DNA of 64,000 nucleotides from Eutreptiella sp. 'Long Island Sound 2002' (GCA_964036045.1 OZ038379.1:184002897-184066896), one strand, 5' to 3'. Counted from the stretch's first letter, positions 12,501 through 22,854 are shown. The notes: generated from the sequence alone by a model not told the origin. Translations and numbers: made by a program.

Positions 12501-15500
12501 CCAATATCGCCGCCGCCCCGGCCCGCGCCTCCGCAATTTGCGCCGCGGCCTCGTCGAGCCCTTGCGTCGCGAGTCGCGCGCGCGCGCGCGCCTCCGCCGT
12601 GGAAATGCGGTCCAGCTGCGTCCGCACCCGCAGGGCCTGCGCAAAGGCCGGGTCCCGTGTGGCGAGGAGGCGCGCGAAGTGGCGGGGCCGGGGCTCCGGC
12701 AGGGGCAATGGGGTGTGGGACCAGAGGTGGAGCGTGGGGCCAGCCCCGAGGGGGGCCGTGAGGAGCATCCCGGGGAGCGGCAGGGCCGCGCCCACGGCGC
12801 ACGGCAGCGCGAGGACGCACTGCGGGCCCCTGCGGGCCCACACGCGGAGCTTGCCGTCCTGCACCGCGGCGGAGACGAAGTGGCAGCCGTCGAGGAGGGG
12901 CTCGAGGACGTCGATGGCGCCGGGCGGGGCCGGGGGCCGGGGGCCGGGCGCGGGGCCGGCGGTCGGGCCGGGGCCCGGGGCGTCGGCCGCGGGGGCAGTC
13001 CCGGGGCCTGGGGGCGTGGGGGGGCCGCGGGGGTCCGGGGCATCGGCGTCGGGATCCGCGGCGGACCAGGTCCCGATGGCCCCGCAGCGGGCGCCCCAGA
13101 TCAGGAGGGGCTCAGACTCGAAGGCGGCCAGCGCCGTGACGGCGGAGGGGCAGGGCACGTCCACAACAACTCCGGGCCCGAGATCCGTGGCCCCGGCCCC
13201 GACCCCCCAGCAGCGCAGCTTCGCGTCGGCGGTCGCCACGCACACGCGGCCGCCGGCCACGGCCAGCGGCCCCGCCGCCCCGACCGCGAGGGACTGCATC
13301 AGCGTCAGCCCCGCGGGGGCGCAGTGCCACAGCGCGATCCGACCGTCGTCCGCGGTGGACAACAGCAGCTCCGGGGCGTCCGGGGCGGCGGCGGGGGCCC
13401 GGCAGCCGGCGAGGCCGCGGACCTCCGCCGCGTGCACGTTGGCGTACACCCCCCGGGCGCTGTAGCGCAGGACGTCCCACTCGGACAGGGCGCCGGTCGC
13501 GTGGCCGCAGACCAGCCGCCGCCCGCGGTCCACCAGCCGCATGCAGCCAACGGCCCCGAAGGGGACGTGGAGCGTGGCGTCCCGGCGGTGCGCGTGGAGG
13601 TCCCACAGGTCGACCCCCCGGGCCCCTCCCGCCAGCACGTACCCACCCGCCGCGGCCAGGCACCGCGGCCCCGGCTCGGCCCCGGGGCGCAGGGGGATGG
13701 TCGCGGCGTAGTGCAGGCCCGCCAGCGGCCAGGCCTCGGGCGGCGCGGCCCAGGGCGTGGGCGGCGGGGCGGCCCCGAGGCCCAGGCGGTGGCTGCGGCG
13801 CGCGTAGACGCCGGCGCGGGAGCCGTCGGCGGCCGCGAGCACCGCCGCGGAGCGCTGCTCCTCATCCGCGACCACCGCACCGCGCGCCGCGGGCTCCTCG
13901 GCGTGGACCTCGTCGCACGCCGCCCGGAAGGCCGTCACGTGCGCGCGGCGCGCGGCGGCGCGCTTGTGGGCGGCCACGCGGCGCGCAAGACGCTGGCACG
14001 TGCCCGCGGCCAGGTGCCTGTGGTGCTGCCAGGCCACCTGGACCGAGTGACGCGCACGCGCATAGCACTGCACGGTGCGGATGTGGTCGCATCTCTGCCT
14101 TGCGTGAAAGAGCTCTAAGGCCTGTTTGTCCACCTCGGCTTTCAGTGCGAGATCCTGCAGCTCCTGTTGCAATTGGGCGGCCTGCTTAAGGCTCTGGTGC
14201 ACGGCCTGTTGCCGCTGCTGCCGGGCTACAGTATTGCAGGCTTCAAGGGCTTGCTGCCGCTCCTGCTGGCGGTGCAAGGCACGGTCCCTGTGCTCTCGCA
14301 GCAGCTGAAGCTCCGCCTCTCGCTGCTGCTTTTTGCAGTTTTCCAGCTCCAGGCGGTGATCCTGCTGCTTCTGCACAATGGCCTCCTGCAGTCGTGCCTG
14401 GGTGCACAAGTTCTCCGCCTGGGCCGCGCCCTCTGCAAGGCGCTGCAGACGCCCCGCAGAGCCTTGCTCTGCCAGCTGGCTTTGACCACTGCCGATGAGG
14501 GTGTCACGCTGTGCAACAACGAGATCGGAATCCGACTGAAAATCGCTGAGGGCGGTCCGCAGCGCCTTGTGTAATTCCCTGCGCTGGAGAGCTCTGCGTT
14601 GCTTCAGTTGACGCTGCCGGATGTCCGCGACCTGAGAAACGGCTACTCTATTGGTGGATGCAGCGGCCCTTTGCTGGATTTGCTTCTCGAGGGTCTGCTG
14701 ATGCTGCTGGGCCTCCTGCATCTGCAGTTCTGCAAGCTGCAGACGACTTTGCAGATCCCTGACTTGCTCCCGCGCCTGCTTGTCCTGCTGCTCCACCGCC
14801 TCATCAACATTCCGCAGACGCTGCATCTCTTCCTTATGCTCTGCCTCAAGCCTTTGCTCCTCCTCCGCGGCACGCTGGCATTGGGCTTCATGGGCTTCCC
14901 GCTGCAGAAGCAATGCTCGGGCGTGCTCGTTCTCCAAAGCCCGAAGCTGCCGTTGCAGATCCACACGGGACTCCCGTCCATCCAGAATATGCTGCCATGA
15001 GGCACTGTCTTGCTGCATTCGGGCAGTCGCATGCCGATTGAGCTGCTCCTGAGTCGCTTGGTGCTGGCACTGCAGCTGCCGCGCCCATCGCGCAGTCTCT
15101 TCCAAATCGCTCCGGGCATGACCTTGCTGCCTCTGCGGCACAGGACTTTCAAGAGCCGTCATTCCGTGCGGCAGATGTTCACTGTGCATGGCCTGCCCCT
15201 TGCTGAACGACGCCGGAGGATGGGGAGCCTTGGGTGAAGGCACCAGAGCCGGGCTGAAAGACGCCCCACCGTCAAAACTGCGGCGCATGTCCCGCACAAG
15301 GGCCTGTGGACTTTCGGACAACAGGACAGTCCCAAGGGAATTGGCATGCGAACTTTCCAAGTCCAAAGACTGCTGCAGCAGGCGGTTCATCTCGTGCGTA
15401 TGCCTCTGCATGGCATCATACTCCCGGGACAGGCGGTCCCCAGGGGAATGATTCAATAGCTGGACTCCAAACGCAGAAGAGGTCGCCTTTTCTGTCTCAA

Positions 15501-15675
15501 GGTCTTCCCAGGACCCTCGTTTGCCATCCCGTGGGCCCGGAACAGTGCCTTCCTGGAGGAACTCATTGGAGACGTGCGCAATGGGAAGTACCACGACTGA
15601 CGACTTCGTTGAGGGGGGGGACGGCGTGAACGGCACGGCCTTTGCGGCACTGGATGTCGGGTTTGGAGCAGCCAT
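6520..15675 (-). CDS. Giant coiled-coil protein with about five WD40 beta-propellers
   Basis: A single open frame of 3051 codons starts at an ATG (15673-15675) and ends in TAG. Residues 1-190 are low complexity. Residues ~195-590 are a Gln/Arg/Glu-rich coiled coil. From ~650 to ~2680 run some thirty WD repeats with typical ends such as VDLWDL, LQQWDL, VALWDA, VQVWDV, LVLWDM and LRVWDQ. Charged helical linkers at ~1002-1102, ~1458-1528, ~1872-1922 and ~2268-2345 divide them into about five propellers roughly 410 residues apart. Residues ~2705-3051 are disordered with three Lys/Arg clusters (KKRPRKKK, KKKKAPRKKK, RKKKKKKSPK). WD40 propellers are protein-interaction scaffolds and I see no catalytic domain, so a large scaffold role is inferred. 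Location and partners are unknown; the basic tail could be nuclear or nucleic-acid binding. The propeller part is far richer in GC than both ends. The long plus-strand frames opposite are shadows. No intron is needed. Confidence 0.85.
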   Translation of the reverse strand: MAAPNPTSSAAKAVPFTPSPPSTKSSVVVLPIAHVSNEFLQEGTVPGPRDGKRGSWEDLETEKATSSAFGVQLLNHSPGDRLSREYDAMQRHTHEMNRLLQQSLDLESSHANSLGTVLLSESPQALVRDMRRSFDGGASFSPALVPSPKAPHPPASFSKGQAMHSEHLPHGMTALESPVPQRQQGHARSDLEETARWARQLQCQHQATQEQLNRHATARMQQDSASWQHILDGRESRVDLQRQLRALENEHARALLLQREAHEAQCQRAAEEEQRLEAEHKEEMQRLRNVDEAVEQQDKQAREQVRDLQSRLQLAELQMQEAQQHQQTLEKQIQQRAAASTNRVAVSQVADIRQRQLKQRRALQRRELHKALRTALSDFQSDSDLVVAQRDTLIGSGQSQLAEQGSAGRLQRLAEGAAQAENLCTQARLQEAIVQKQQDHRLELENCKKQQREAELQLLREHRDRALHRQQERQQALEACNTVARQQRQQAVHQSLKQAAQLQQELQDLALKAEVDKQALELFHARQRCDHIRTVQCYARARHSVQVAWQHHRHLAAGTCQRLARRVAAHKRAAARRAHVTAFRAACDEVHAEEPAARGAVVADEEQRSAAVLAAADGSRAGVYARRSHRLGLGAAPPPTPWAAPPEAWPLAGLHYAATIPLRPGAEPGPRCLAAAGGYVLAGGARGVDLWDLHAHRRDATLHVPFGAVGCMRLVDRGRRLVCGHATGALSEWDVLRYSARGVYANVHAAEVRGLAGCRAPAAAPDAPELLLSTADDGRIALWHCAPAGLTLMQSLAVGAAGPLAVAGGRVCVATADAKLRCWGVGAGATDLGPGVVVDVPCPSAVTALAAFESEPLLIWGARCGAIGTWSAADPDADAPDPRGPPTPPGPGTAPAADAPGPGPTAGPAPGPRPPAPPGAIDVLEPLLDGCHFVSAAVQDGKLRVWARRGPQCVLALPCAVGAALPLPGMLLTAPLGAGPTLHLWSHTPLPLPEPRPRHFARLLATRDPAFAQALRVRTQLDRISTAEARARARLATQGLDEAAAQIAEARAGAAAILEWRRRMQGRGTEGLVGLGVWEAAGPEGLKEEAVMDGALEYWATLAVRHNDVRCLALVGALLAVGLESGAVALHSLAGPRTPAAAAAATLPGPSCPVTCLLAHGPCLYAGHSDGTLQQWDLDTYCALRSLRHGHATAIRSMAACRAEDVWVSDPEAPPKAGSELSPSASPGSATHPAFFFTAADGSGAVAVWAAEPLQLLHQLTAPSHVLSLAVVRLTVYAGTADGTIQYWPCPSSEAKAVAAPAGALRGHTGAVCSLAPAGPLGLLSAAADGAVYLWRPEATGPRSSASPTAMESPVGPPALQPVLCVHTTFASRLRGVYALAGGVVAVGVAHGTGGLEAWDCRTGRSLLQCRTRDVRASCTAGALLLTAEGAGAVHLWGVGRRPGAGAGGGALVHDAALALHVAQDAAAEAVALREGALREALGNAEEAARALLVAVHRERDAAEIRARRVRQGRAGGGAARDFWWMGLSGRLQGVDEGGLAVLRLVGALEAGAARGQTARVRCLQVLGALLLLGLEDGAVGVYDVESGRQEAMLAAGPGAAGVAALACPAGGLLVSGHADGALVAWDLDRYVVAARVPRAPGAGVCALAGAPGGGRHPALVVSGDCRGRVALWDARTLTLLHCVDVGTHAVRGLAFAGATLCAASAEVGLRAWDLSTAERACFEAGRALGGPAVQALAPLDGRTVVAGAPDGEVQVWDVETGGCRAVLPPLGGALVTLCGLGARHVAVVMEDARLCLWDLLSMRPLLLDQHVHAVGAAGDVLVAAAAAEVSLWSLQAVPLEGPLPRIPHAQGRLPLLPTTRTRGDAADLQTNFWRLLYCEAQARAALIGDAAEARDGIDAAASESRAGVVRRRRETQERGTGPGVKPWDPLPPPGPDAPPLALHYCGSVGLPGAAPVRCVALMGQLAVVGRGTGEVQLYHLGTGALEATLRSGTAAVTAVAATPEGLVCACADGPLVLWDMDEYRVACTTAGAAAVGALALVEHGPPSSAPAPDAQPRPVLVAGAADGSLAVRSAGTLEPRFGVAAAHGAAVCALAAAPGGALYSGAEDGTVKWWALGPDALQPRGTLAGHTGPVRGLAISPGADAGGATDAAQGARVLSASADGSLRVWDQCTGACLADLHSGDDRPAFAGLVAVGRALAVTSRAGRGLQLWDVARGRRIGALDVPVEGLAAGAAAVVCADPTLGLTLWVCGAQDGGVRWQAPEARFDSQLGLLAQQERARDALQFAHSEAAGRIAEAEAEQWGRLCGGHAAGVKAILEAPRAGPGLWDRGASEWTGKALSAIGRLKAPTLPLRCIATTTSHIVTGSGDGLVVLWDLLPPAPSQSPDPSPGPGPCARLPTGWQHGSAVIALAASGRGRIASAHDDGSIAVCDARGRAPPVGLPRARDAAVTCLAFWDAGAAAPASPAAEWLVCGADRLSLWRLGADPADAACATEADVQGGYLTCLAFVPAGAPQEAQWLAAGGLNGAVLVWGPLGPPSPEGLRAAPRRLQGNSQGVSGLVAVGPDVAATVSVDGSARVWQLGAGACSATIAGPNAGLCCLSAVLGRFLVGAGAEAVSVWDLQGRPLGAAPEPGVTALAARGNVVVANAADAGVLRLLWAGDAAPPAGWAALVATAGRSAAELQGSPAPRVDSVQVVPSFGHVGGDDAAAAVPPGRRSLKLPSAPLDAPTSDAPAPVATSDALPPVATSDAPAPAAVTAPSSDAPTADALPPTSQSAPASAAPPKKRPRKKKAPAVLDAAAVACTPSPQAPPEASGGTEAGAAGVDGSQPETPEGADQSALVSMTPKKKKAPRKKKLSPSSDSKDGHTPRNLDTAPAEELRGVSVEPPSEPTAGPESEGDGRLAAASNPEVRPTDERVARASEQPQVEQCGTTNGQSGPMGTALEHPTEAATPPGEPSATPVGHASSEPVQEGVGMEVASAGKATTEPPTRKKKKKKSPKASHKATPQPSPGDSALSPGHSHSNGAAGPGAHDLDSVPGASTSGGAPALA

Positions 15676-18600
15676 AACTGACCACTACACCTCTGGACAC
15701 CAGACCACCATCGGTCTCGGGTGGAGGCGCAACCCGCAATCAGATGTGTTCAGGGGCATCAGGCATGGATCCAAAAAAAAAAAACTGAATAAGGGAGCAT
15801 TGGATATCCCTAAAAGCCATACGGCCGCACATGCTGCCCACTGGTGTGGGATACATCCGCAGTAGCATCCACCACCCACACCTAGCACCCGGGCACACCA
15901 GCTTGCGGATGCCCTGTTACGGTGTGCCTTCATTGGGATGATGCTGAAAGAGGGATGGTGCAGAGAAAGAAGGAGGGGCCCTCAGCAATGTGCGGTTGTG
16001 GCCACACCGCTCTGGCCTCCAACCAGCTCCATGCCCACTTTTTCTTGTGGGAGGCTTGTTACGGCCCTTTCGCCACCTATGTGGCGGGCAAGCCCCATGG
16101 TTTGGGCCGCTGCCACCCATGACACTCTATTGGTCTTCCCGTTCCGGGGGCAAGGTATCGGCTGCTCCCAGCAACCCACCACCCTCTTGCCCCTTGCCTC
16201 ACACCGTAGTTGCGTGCACCTCCTTCTCATTCTCCTCATTTCATTACTGCTGGCATCCTGGCCGTCCACGTCCAGCAACAGAAGGGGTTACGCACGCACG
16301 CAGCAGAGAGGGGTATTCCTCGTTCGATAGTTCCCTCCCTTCCCCTCCCCTCCCCCCAGCCCTGTCCCCCTAGCCTTGCTAGCATACAGGGTGACACGAG
16401 GCCACAAAGGGGTGTCCTTGTCCTCTCAATCCTCCTGACGGTACTATGGGAAGAGATCCAAGGGCACAGTGCAGTAGGCCACGATAGGGCAGGGCAGGAT
16501 GGGAAGGGGCAGGGTAGGGCTAGGCAGGGAAGGACAGGGGACGAAACGGGTGTGATTTGGGGAACAGAAACTGCAGTGCATGTAGGGCTTGGCTGCCCTT
16601 CTCAGTCTGTCACACACATGCCGCTTGAGGAGGAGGAACACATCCCTGGATTGAACCCCCCTTCACCCTCTTCTCAAGCCACCCCATGCACTTTGAGCAA
16701 AACCCTGCCTAGAGGCACGCAATACCCTCGACTGACCACGCTGCTGACCGCTGGCCCTTGGCCAGTCTGCCGCCATGTTCAACAGCCCTAATGACCTGCC
16801 CAATGCAATGAACCCCTCTCCTGCTCACAATCGCTGTTGCACTGACCTCTACTTGCTTAGCAGAGCGGCCCAACTGCTTTTCGCGGCGTTCCATTTGCTT
16901 TTTGCGTCTCTGTCCTCCAACCCCCACGATGTGCAGTGCCCCCAGTTACTGCTGCCCTTGGAATCCTGGCTGTCATTTGGGGCTTGATCCAAGTCTCCAT
17001 CTGGTTGCGCTTTTGCCTCCCTCCATCAGGCTTGCCCCATACACACGTCCACCCTTTTGTGCACACCTGGACCCGCATGCGGCCGGGGGGGAGTATAGAA
17101 GCTTAAAGCCGCAGTCGATGATCTCCAGCAGCACGAAGCTGTGACAATTGCAAGACCCGAGATCCAGCTACAGCGTCGCAATTCGTGATTTCTTCTCTGT
17201 ACTTTTATAACCCACACAAACTGGAAATGTATCAATCTTCTTTGTAGTGTCTGCACCTGTATTAGGGCAGGGAGGCCCTGCAGTCCAAGGCTGTCTTTTG
17301 GAAATAGGTTTCGTTTTGTTGCACGAGGACAGCCCAGGTTTAGGTGGCAGGGTTGCGGCAAACCAACAGCGGTTGGAGCTCGACAGACAGCGGGTGATTG
17401 CCAACGTATGCCGGTCAGCAGGTTACCGACAACAGCTGCTGTTCAGCCGCTACCAAGCCAACATGGGTGCATGTAATAAGAGAATACGTGGGGTATTTTG
17501 GGCCTTGAACCAACGTTTTTTGCGGTTCCAATCCAGTAGAGAATGTGGTTTGGAGCTTTCTGTAGGTTGCGGGAAGGGTCAACATGGGTGTCAAAGTGTT
17601 GGTGTAGCTGCAATTCCGTGTGCTCTTGTGTTCTTGGGTGTATGTTGGCCTGTTGGACACCCTTTTGGTCATGAAAGGGTAGGCTTATATCAGCAACATG
17701 TGTTCCATGAGACATGCCGTGCCGTACCACTAGCTTGTCCCAACACAGCCAGGTGTTTCCACACTTACGCCCCTTGAACCAGAACTTGGCCCATGGTGGA
17801 ACAAGAGGGGCAGGGTATACAACCAAAACCACTCACAACATGCTGCAGTTTTTGCAAACGGCATCTCCCTTGTCTGAAAAAATAGCCCTGCCATTGTTGG
17901 TACATTTCATAACCGTCTAGTGAGTGTAATGAGCGAATAAGTGGGTGAAAGAAGGGCCCCCAAGCATGGTAGGTTCTGGGCGATTTTGACCTTTACAAAA
18001 ATGCCCCCATAGCCATAACCAAGATAAGATATTGCAATTCTTGCAAAGGACATCCACCATTCCCTAGCGAAATTATGGGGGTGCGGGTACTGCACACACC
18101 CCTGTATGACACCCTACGCACTAGGAGTTGTTTTTTTGTGCATCCGCCAGTCCTGTGAATGGCTCCATCAAGGGAGTGGAATCATGGCCACGCCACGGTC
18201 CATAACGGTCGTACATGCTGGTCTGTCTGGGGCGTTTGACAAAACGTTCCCTCAGATTTCCAGTAGTGGTACACATAACCATCGGGGTATGCCTTCTTGG
18301 CCATGCGTCTCCAAGGGGACCCGGGACTCTTTCGTCCCGTTAACTCTCTGAAAAACATAGCTCACAATCCTGTGGCTCCTCTCACTCTCAATCTTTCTAT
18401 ACATCTCTTGTGCTCTCCATACACTCCGTACACTACTCGTGCTATCTCAATCCTCGTGGCGTCTAATCCTATTCCTCTATCCGCCATGCCCTATCCCTCT
18501 GTGTACGCATGCTGCCCTATCTCAAGAAACATCCGCAGATGCCCGGCGATGGGGTGTGCTCATGCCCCTTCGCGTCATGGCCGGGGTCGGTTCCGCCTGA

Positions 18601-19198
18601 ACTCCCTAACATCTCTTTTCGTGTTACTCCGGAGGTCTCCTTTGCACCTGGACATACCGAGCCATATCCCGCATCCACTGCACCTGCTTATGTGCATTGT
18701 GTGGCCACCGTGCTGTATGTAGGCTAGGGGACCTGGCTACGAGAGGACATAGCGCAATCGTGAGGACCTGGAACGATGCATCCTTGTGGGCCGTGGCATG
18801 GAAACACACGTGGACACGCAATACACCCTACACACTAGGAATTCCAATTGTGGCAGAAGGCCCAACTTGTCCCCGGGCAAGATCCCCCCTAGCCCAACCC
18901 CCGCCACAGACTTGCAAGAGCGCTTGTCCCAGTAAATAATGACGTGACAAGGATGCATGGTTGGTTGTCAGCCAAAGCAAGTATGCCTCGGGGCCACCGT
19001 TGCAGTAGTTGGAGGGCGCGGTCTGTGGTGTGATTGGGCAGGAAGTGTTGGAGTCAAGGCAAGGGCTTCCCGGGGAAGCATGGGGGTGGTCATAGGACCA
19101 AGTGTTGTTAAGGGTGTGTAGTGGGGATTTTGATGCAGGATGTTCCCAGGCACAGGGTGGAGTGGAAACAATGTTATCAACCGTCACCCCGCACTAAA
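15676..19198. other. Intergenic, 5' side of the WD40 gene, no supportable gene
   Basis: The stretch contains a G-rich tract (about 16475-16545, repeated GGGCAGGG/GGGTAGGG) and scattered open frames, the longest at 17247-17777 plus (176 codons). None has a recognisable motif or a splice partner. I cannot point to a promoter element. Confidence 0.4.
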
Positions 19199-19199
19199 C

Positions 19200-19310
19200 T
19201 ACCTTCCCCCCCCATGTCCATCCCCCCCCCAGGGACGACGGCTCCCCCCCATCCCGGGGGGAACCGTTGCCAACTGCCCCCCCCCCCCCCCCCGGGGGGG
19301 ATAGACACCA
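19200..19310. mobile_element. Foldback element of the GACGGTTCC family, partial copy
   Basis: ACCTTCCCCCCCCATGTCCATCC, GGGACGACGGCTCC and GGGGGAACCGTTG follow the same order as the left half of the element at 61999-62273. The right arm is degenerate here (GGGGGATAGACACC). Related GGATGGACACGGGG units occur twice at 19752-19797 in the opposite sense, so the copy may once have spanned about 600 bases. Confidence 0.5.
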
Positions 19311-19344
19311 TCGCCAACGAACAAATTACCGCCGCATACTACGT

Positions 19345-19519
19345 AGAATCATGCACAACTTTTGTGGCACCGCGTTTGTACATGATGGTTCTGCACGGAT
19401 CACCATGAGGAGACGGGCCTTGCACAACAACCAGCACAGGCTCCTTTGTGGAATGAACATAGCGCACAATAGTGCCTTCATGGAACATTTTGAGAGGTCT
19501 GAGGAGTGCAATGGGTCGG
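19345..19519 (-). CDS. Possible exon, basic SH3-like module
   Basis: The minus strand reads about 58 codons containing MFHEGTIVRYVHSTKEPVLV and, further on, IMYKRGATKVVHD. A plausible acceptor (CACTCCTCAG at 19520) leaves one base to complete a codon, and a GTAGTA donor follows. Alternating hydrophobic strands fit a small beta-barrel, but I recognise no named family. It may belong with the Tudor-like segment 1.1 kb upstream on the same strand: one reading of the phases allows it, but the donor would be weak. Confidence 0.3.
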
Positions 19520-20589
19520 CACAAAGGAGGTACGCATAAGCTCCAACAACGAGCTCTCATAATCATGCAATCTTGTGCAATATGACATTGTTGCGTGTTT
19601 TTTGGAACCAGCCGGTGACGGATGGACACGGCCATGAGGCAACGGATACTGGGCTCGCATACGCCCCCGTGTCACAGGCGCATGGTCATAACCACATTGT
19701 TCAGTGTTTTTCTCGCTGCACTGCAGTGGAGACCAGTTCTGTACCACACCATGGATGGACACGGGGGGGGGGGTGATGGACACGGGGGGGGGGGGTGGTA
19801 CTACTGGAGGCCAGGGTTCCAACCAGTCTGGGTTTGCCAAGGGATGCCATGATGGCACACTCTTCCCAACTGCTTTCCCCAAGGGAGGCCACCACCACAT
19901 CTCGACACAAAGTTCAGGTAGACTCATCATATCTGGTCATACAACTCTATTTCTTCTTTTTTTGGCTGACTCCATAAGTTCAAAGAGTGCTCGTAACTCC
20001 AGCATATGATACAATGGATCCCTACAAAGCGAGGCACAGACCCAAAGCTCATAAGCGTATACCAGAGGGCTCTCAAGTGCAGTAGGTGACCGTCACGCCA
20101 TCACACGAACCTAAACGGTGGATATGATCTGACGTAGACATTGTATTTAGTAGGCAGCAGGGCGGGTAGACCGCGAGTCTGCGACATGCTGAAAATGGTG
20201 TAGTTGCAAAGGTTGTTTGGCGCATGGGTCTAATAGCGGCGGGATGGATAGGTCCACGGTCGTGGTGCCTTACCAAGTGTGCCAATGTGGAGCACGTGTT
20301 GGCTCACCCGGGTGTGACTGTGCAGAGTAGTCGTCGCGGTACTTGGGGGAATCTTTGCACTGCGCGCGCACTGCGCGCTACTTTTAGACTATGTTCCCCC
20401 CGAAGAGCCCCCAAGCAAACCCCTTGGAAACACCCTTAGAATTAGGTGACCCAAACTGCCCTAGCTCAAGAAAGTTGCAAACTACCTTCCCTTCACATAA
20501 CACACATCATGCACAACTGGAAAAGCCATGAACAACGCATTGGTCACCACCCTCTAGAACACAGAACTGTCTTTCTGTTCCATTGTCTA

Positions 20590-20778
20590 CTAAGTACACA
20601 TGAACTCCATCTTGCATTGGCGATTTACCACCCGTAGTGCATCTTGGTAGTACTCCAAGTGGATGAGCCCATCTCCCGCCATCCCAACCACCGTGGCAGG
20701 AACTCGCACGCCGTTGGAGCGGGTGTAGAACACCCGATCGCCAAAACTCAAATCCATGAAGAAAGTGTTTCTAAGAAA
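20590..20778 (-). CDS. Exon with SH3/Tudor-like module
   Basis: After a good acceptor (CTCCTTTCTTAG) the minus strand encodes FGDRVFYTRSNGVRVPATVV, then HLEYYQDALRVVNRQC, ending in TAG. The pattern of a D-R-V strand, a basic turn, PATVVG, an acidic strand and VVNRQC is typical of small SH3/Tudor-like barrels that recur in algal proteins, and such modules usually bind methylated or charged peptides. This is only one domain. The rest of the protein must be in other exons, or the locus is a fragment, since neighbouring same-strand segments show frame breaks. Confidence 0.45.
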   Translation of the reverse strand, partial: FLRNTFFMDLSFGDRVFYTRSNGVRVPATVVGMAGDGLIHLEYYQDALRVVNRQCKMEFMCT

Positions 20779-21019
20779 GGAGGAGGGGGGGATGAAGTCC
20801 TGTAGCATATGTGCAAGCACGATAGATCAATGTGTGCACACGAGCATTGCGCCTTGCCATGCCTTGGCACAACCATGCTACGCCTTGCCATGCCTTGACC
20901 CAAACGTGCTACGCCTTGCAAGGGTCACCATGATGCCCCTAGGGGCCCCTAGTATCTCAAAGTATGGGTCTGTAGTACGGCCACACGCCCAAATAGTTGC
21001 ACTGTGTGCGCACTGCGCT

Positions 21020-21430
21020 TAAGGCTCCCCCCTTGTATATGTCGTAGATGGGATACCGAGCGACAAGAACCAGTTCCATGGTAGTGCACACTTTGGACAA
21101 GAAGGCAGCCGTAGCGTCAAATTGCAAGGTATTCGACAAACATGAAAGCTGGTTTGAGGTCGTCAAAGACGGTACGGGGGGTCGTGAGCTCCCCTGGGTA
21201 GACCACGTAGCCCACCCCGACAAAGTCTATGTCAGACACCAGTGAAGCCACGTGTGTGTGGTTGAGATCGATTCTTCGCCTTTTCGGGAGCGGTGATCAT
21301 GGGCTGTTGTCAAATGCAGCTGACGGACCCTCTTCATACGTGCCGTAGGTGTCATTATACGGTGTGCTGGTGGTCGGTGATCCTTGGCGCAGCGGCGGTA
21401 GCCACGGAATGCGTGTCGGCTCCGTTCGCT
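21020..21430 (-). pseudogene. Coding-like segment with an in-frame stop and a frameshift
   Basis: Minus-strand reading gives TYEEGPSAAFDNSP, an in-frame TGA near 21297, then basic KRRRIDLNHTH, DIDFVGVGYVVYPGELTTP and FDDLKPAFMFVEYL. Near 21125 the protein-like reading moves to the next frame (FDATAAFLSKV, MELVLVARYPIYDIYKGG). Codon third positions favour G/C in both parts. The opposite strand is also open for 65 codons, so the strand is not certain. No family recognised. Either small introns or decay explains the breaks. Confidence 0.3.
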
Positions 21431-22854
21431 GGTATAGCAGGTCGGAGACGAGGGAGGTGAAGAATGCGGTGACAGCTCTGCCACCGCTAACTCTGCCTCC
21501 ACCTCCGTCAAGTGCTGTTGGACCTCCAAATGTGGGCCAGAGCGTCAGCGCGCGTCGGCGTGTGCTTGGCCGTCGTTTGCGCCGTGGCCCCTCATGAAGT
21601 GACAAAAAGGTCTGCAACGAAGGGAGGTGTGGCATTGGTGTGTGTGGGCGGTTGTCACATGGCATTGTCCTCGCACACGTGCCACAACAGGCTGATTTCA
21701 GGTGAAGACCCGCTTAGGACTACTGGATATTGGGGGAGCATGTTGTGTGCCTAGGTGGTTAGGATGTTGTTTGCATTGTCGTTTAGGGGACGGGGTGCAC
21801 GACGCACGCATCGCGTGTTCCGCTTGCCAGAGGCAACACATGACAGAGAAAAATTCCACCTGTTGTCGGTGGCGGGCATAATGTCGCTCTAGTGGAGAGA
21901 GCCAATCCATAAGACGTTGGAGGTGCTAGTGCATGGCATAGTGCAAGGTGAGCAAGTGCGTTGTGCACCTCATGTGAGCAACCATAGACACGTCGTCGAG
22001 GACATTGCATTGATACGCAAACCACAGCGCGGCGAGGCATCTGGCAACTTGCATAGCTTGTTGTTCCGACGCCGGCTATTGTTGGCAGTGGTCCGGATAT
22101 CGTACGGCCCACGTGCGTCTGTGCTAAGTGTATGGCAGATGCTAGGTATGCTGCGCTCGCTAGTAAGCACCCTCCATGTCGGCGTGTAGTGCTCTCATGC
22201 CGGGGCGATGGTCCTTGGGCTTGTATTGTACTTGGTCCCGCAGGACGGAATCCGTGGGGTTACGTGGCACCTGTTGTTGGCGTGGTCGCAGTTTGGTGTA
22301 CCAGGCGGGTATTGCCGTGTTACGCGTGGACAGGGCCATGGAATCCCGTGGCGGCATTGTTAGCTGGCTCCGGAGCTTGCACACCCCATGCCACATATCT
22401 AGTCATACAACTCTATTTCCTCTGTTGTGCCGGAGTAGGTAGTCTTTCTTTTTGGCTCCATACCCCAGATCCTTGGAAAAGATGATTGACTTGATGATGA
22501 CTCCCTTTACACCAGCTTTGGTGTCTTTGGTTACTAGGACTGCAACAGTGATAGCATCCGGTTCCTTCACGCCACCAAAAAAAGCATGTGTAACACGGAA
22601 ATCCATCATTATAGAGTTGGATACACAAGATGCATTGAATCACAAAGACATACTGGCACTGTACCATCCCTTGTTGCCATATGAAACAACCACAGAGTCC
22701 CACGTAAGCAGGGGTGGGGTGGGGGTGGGGGTGAATGCTGTAAGGAGCGGGTCCCCCCCCTCCTTGGCTAAGTGTTTGCACTGCGTGCGCACTGCGTGCA
22801 TATTGCGCACGCAGAGGCTAGGATACTCACCCAAGAATACCTGTCACCTGTTTA

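Noticed and set aside
17247-17777. 176-codon plus-strand frame
   Set aside because: No motif, no supporting splice context and ordinary codon use; chance openness is likely at this base composition.
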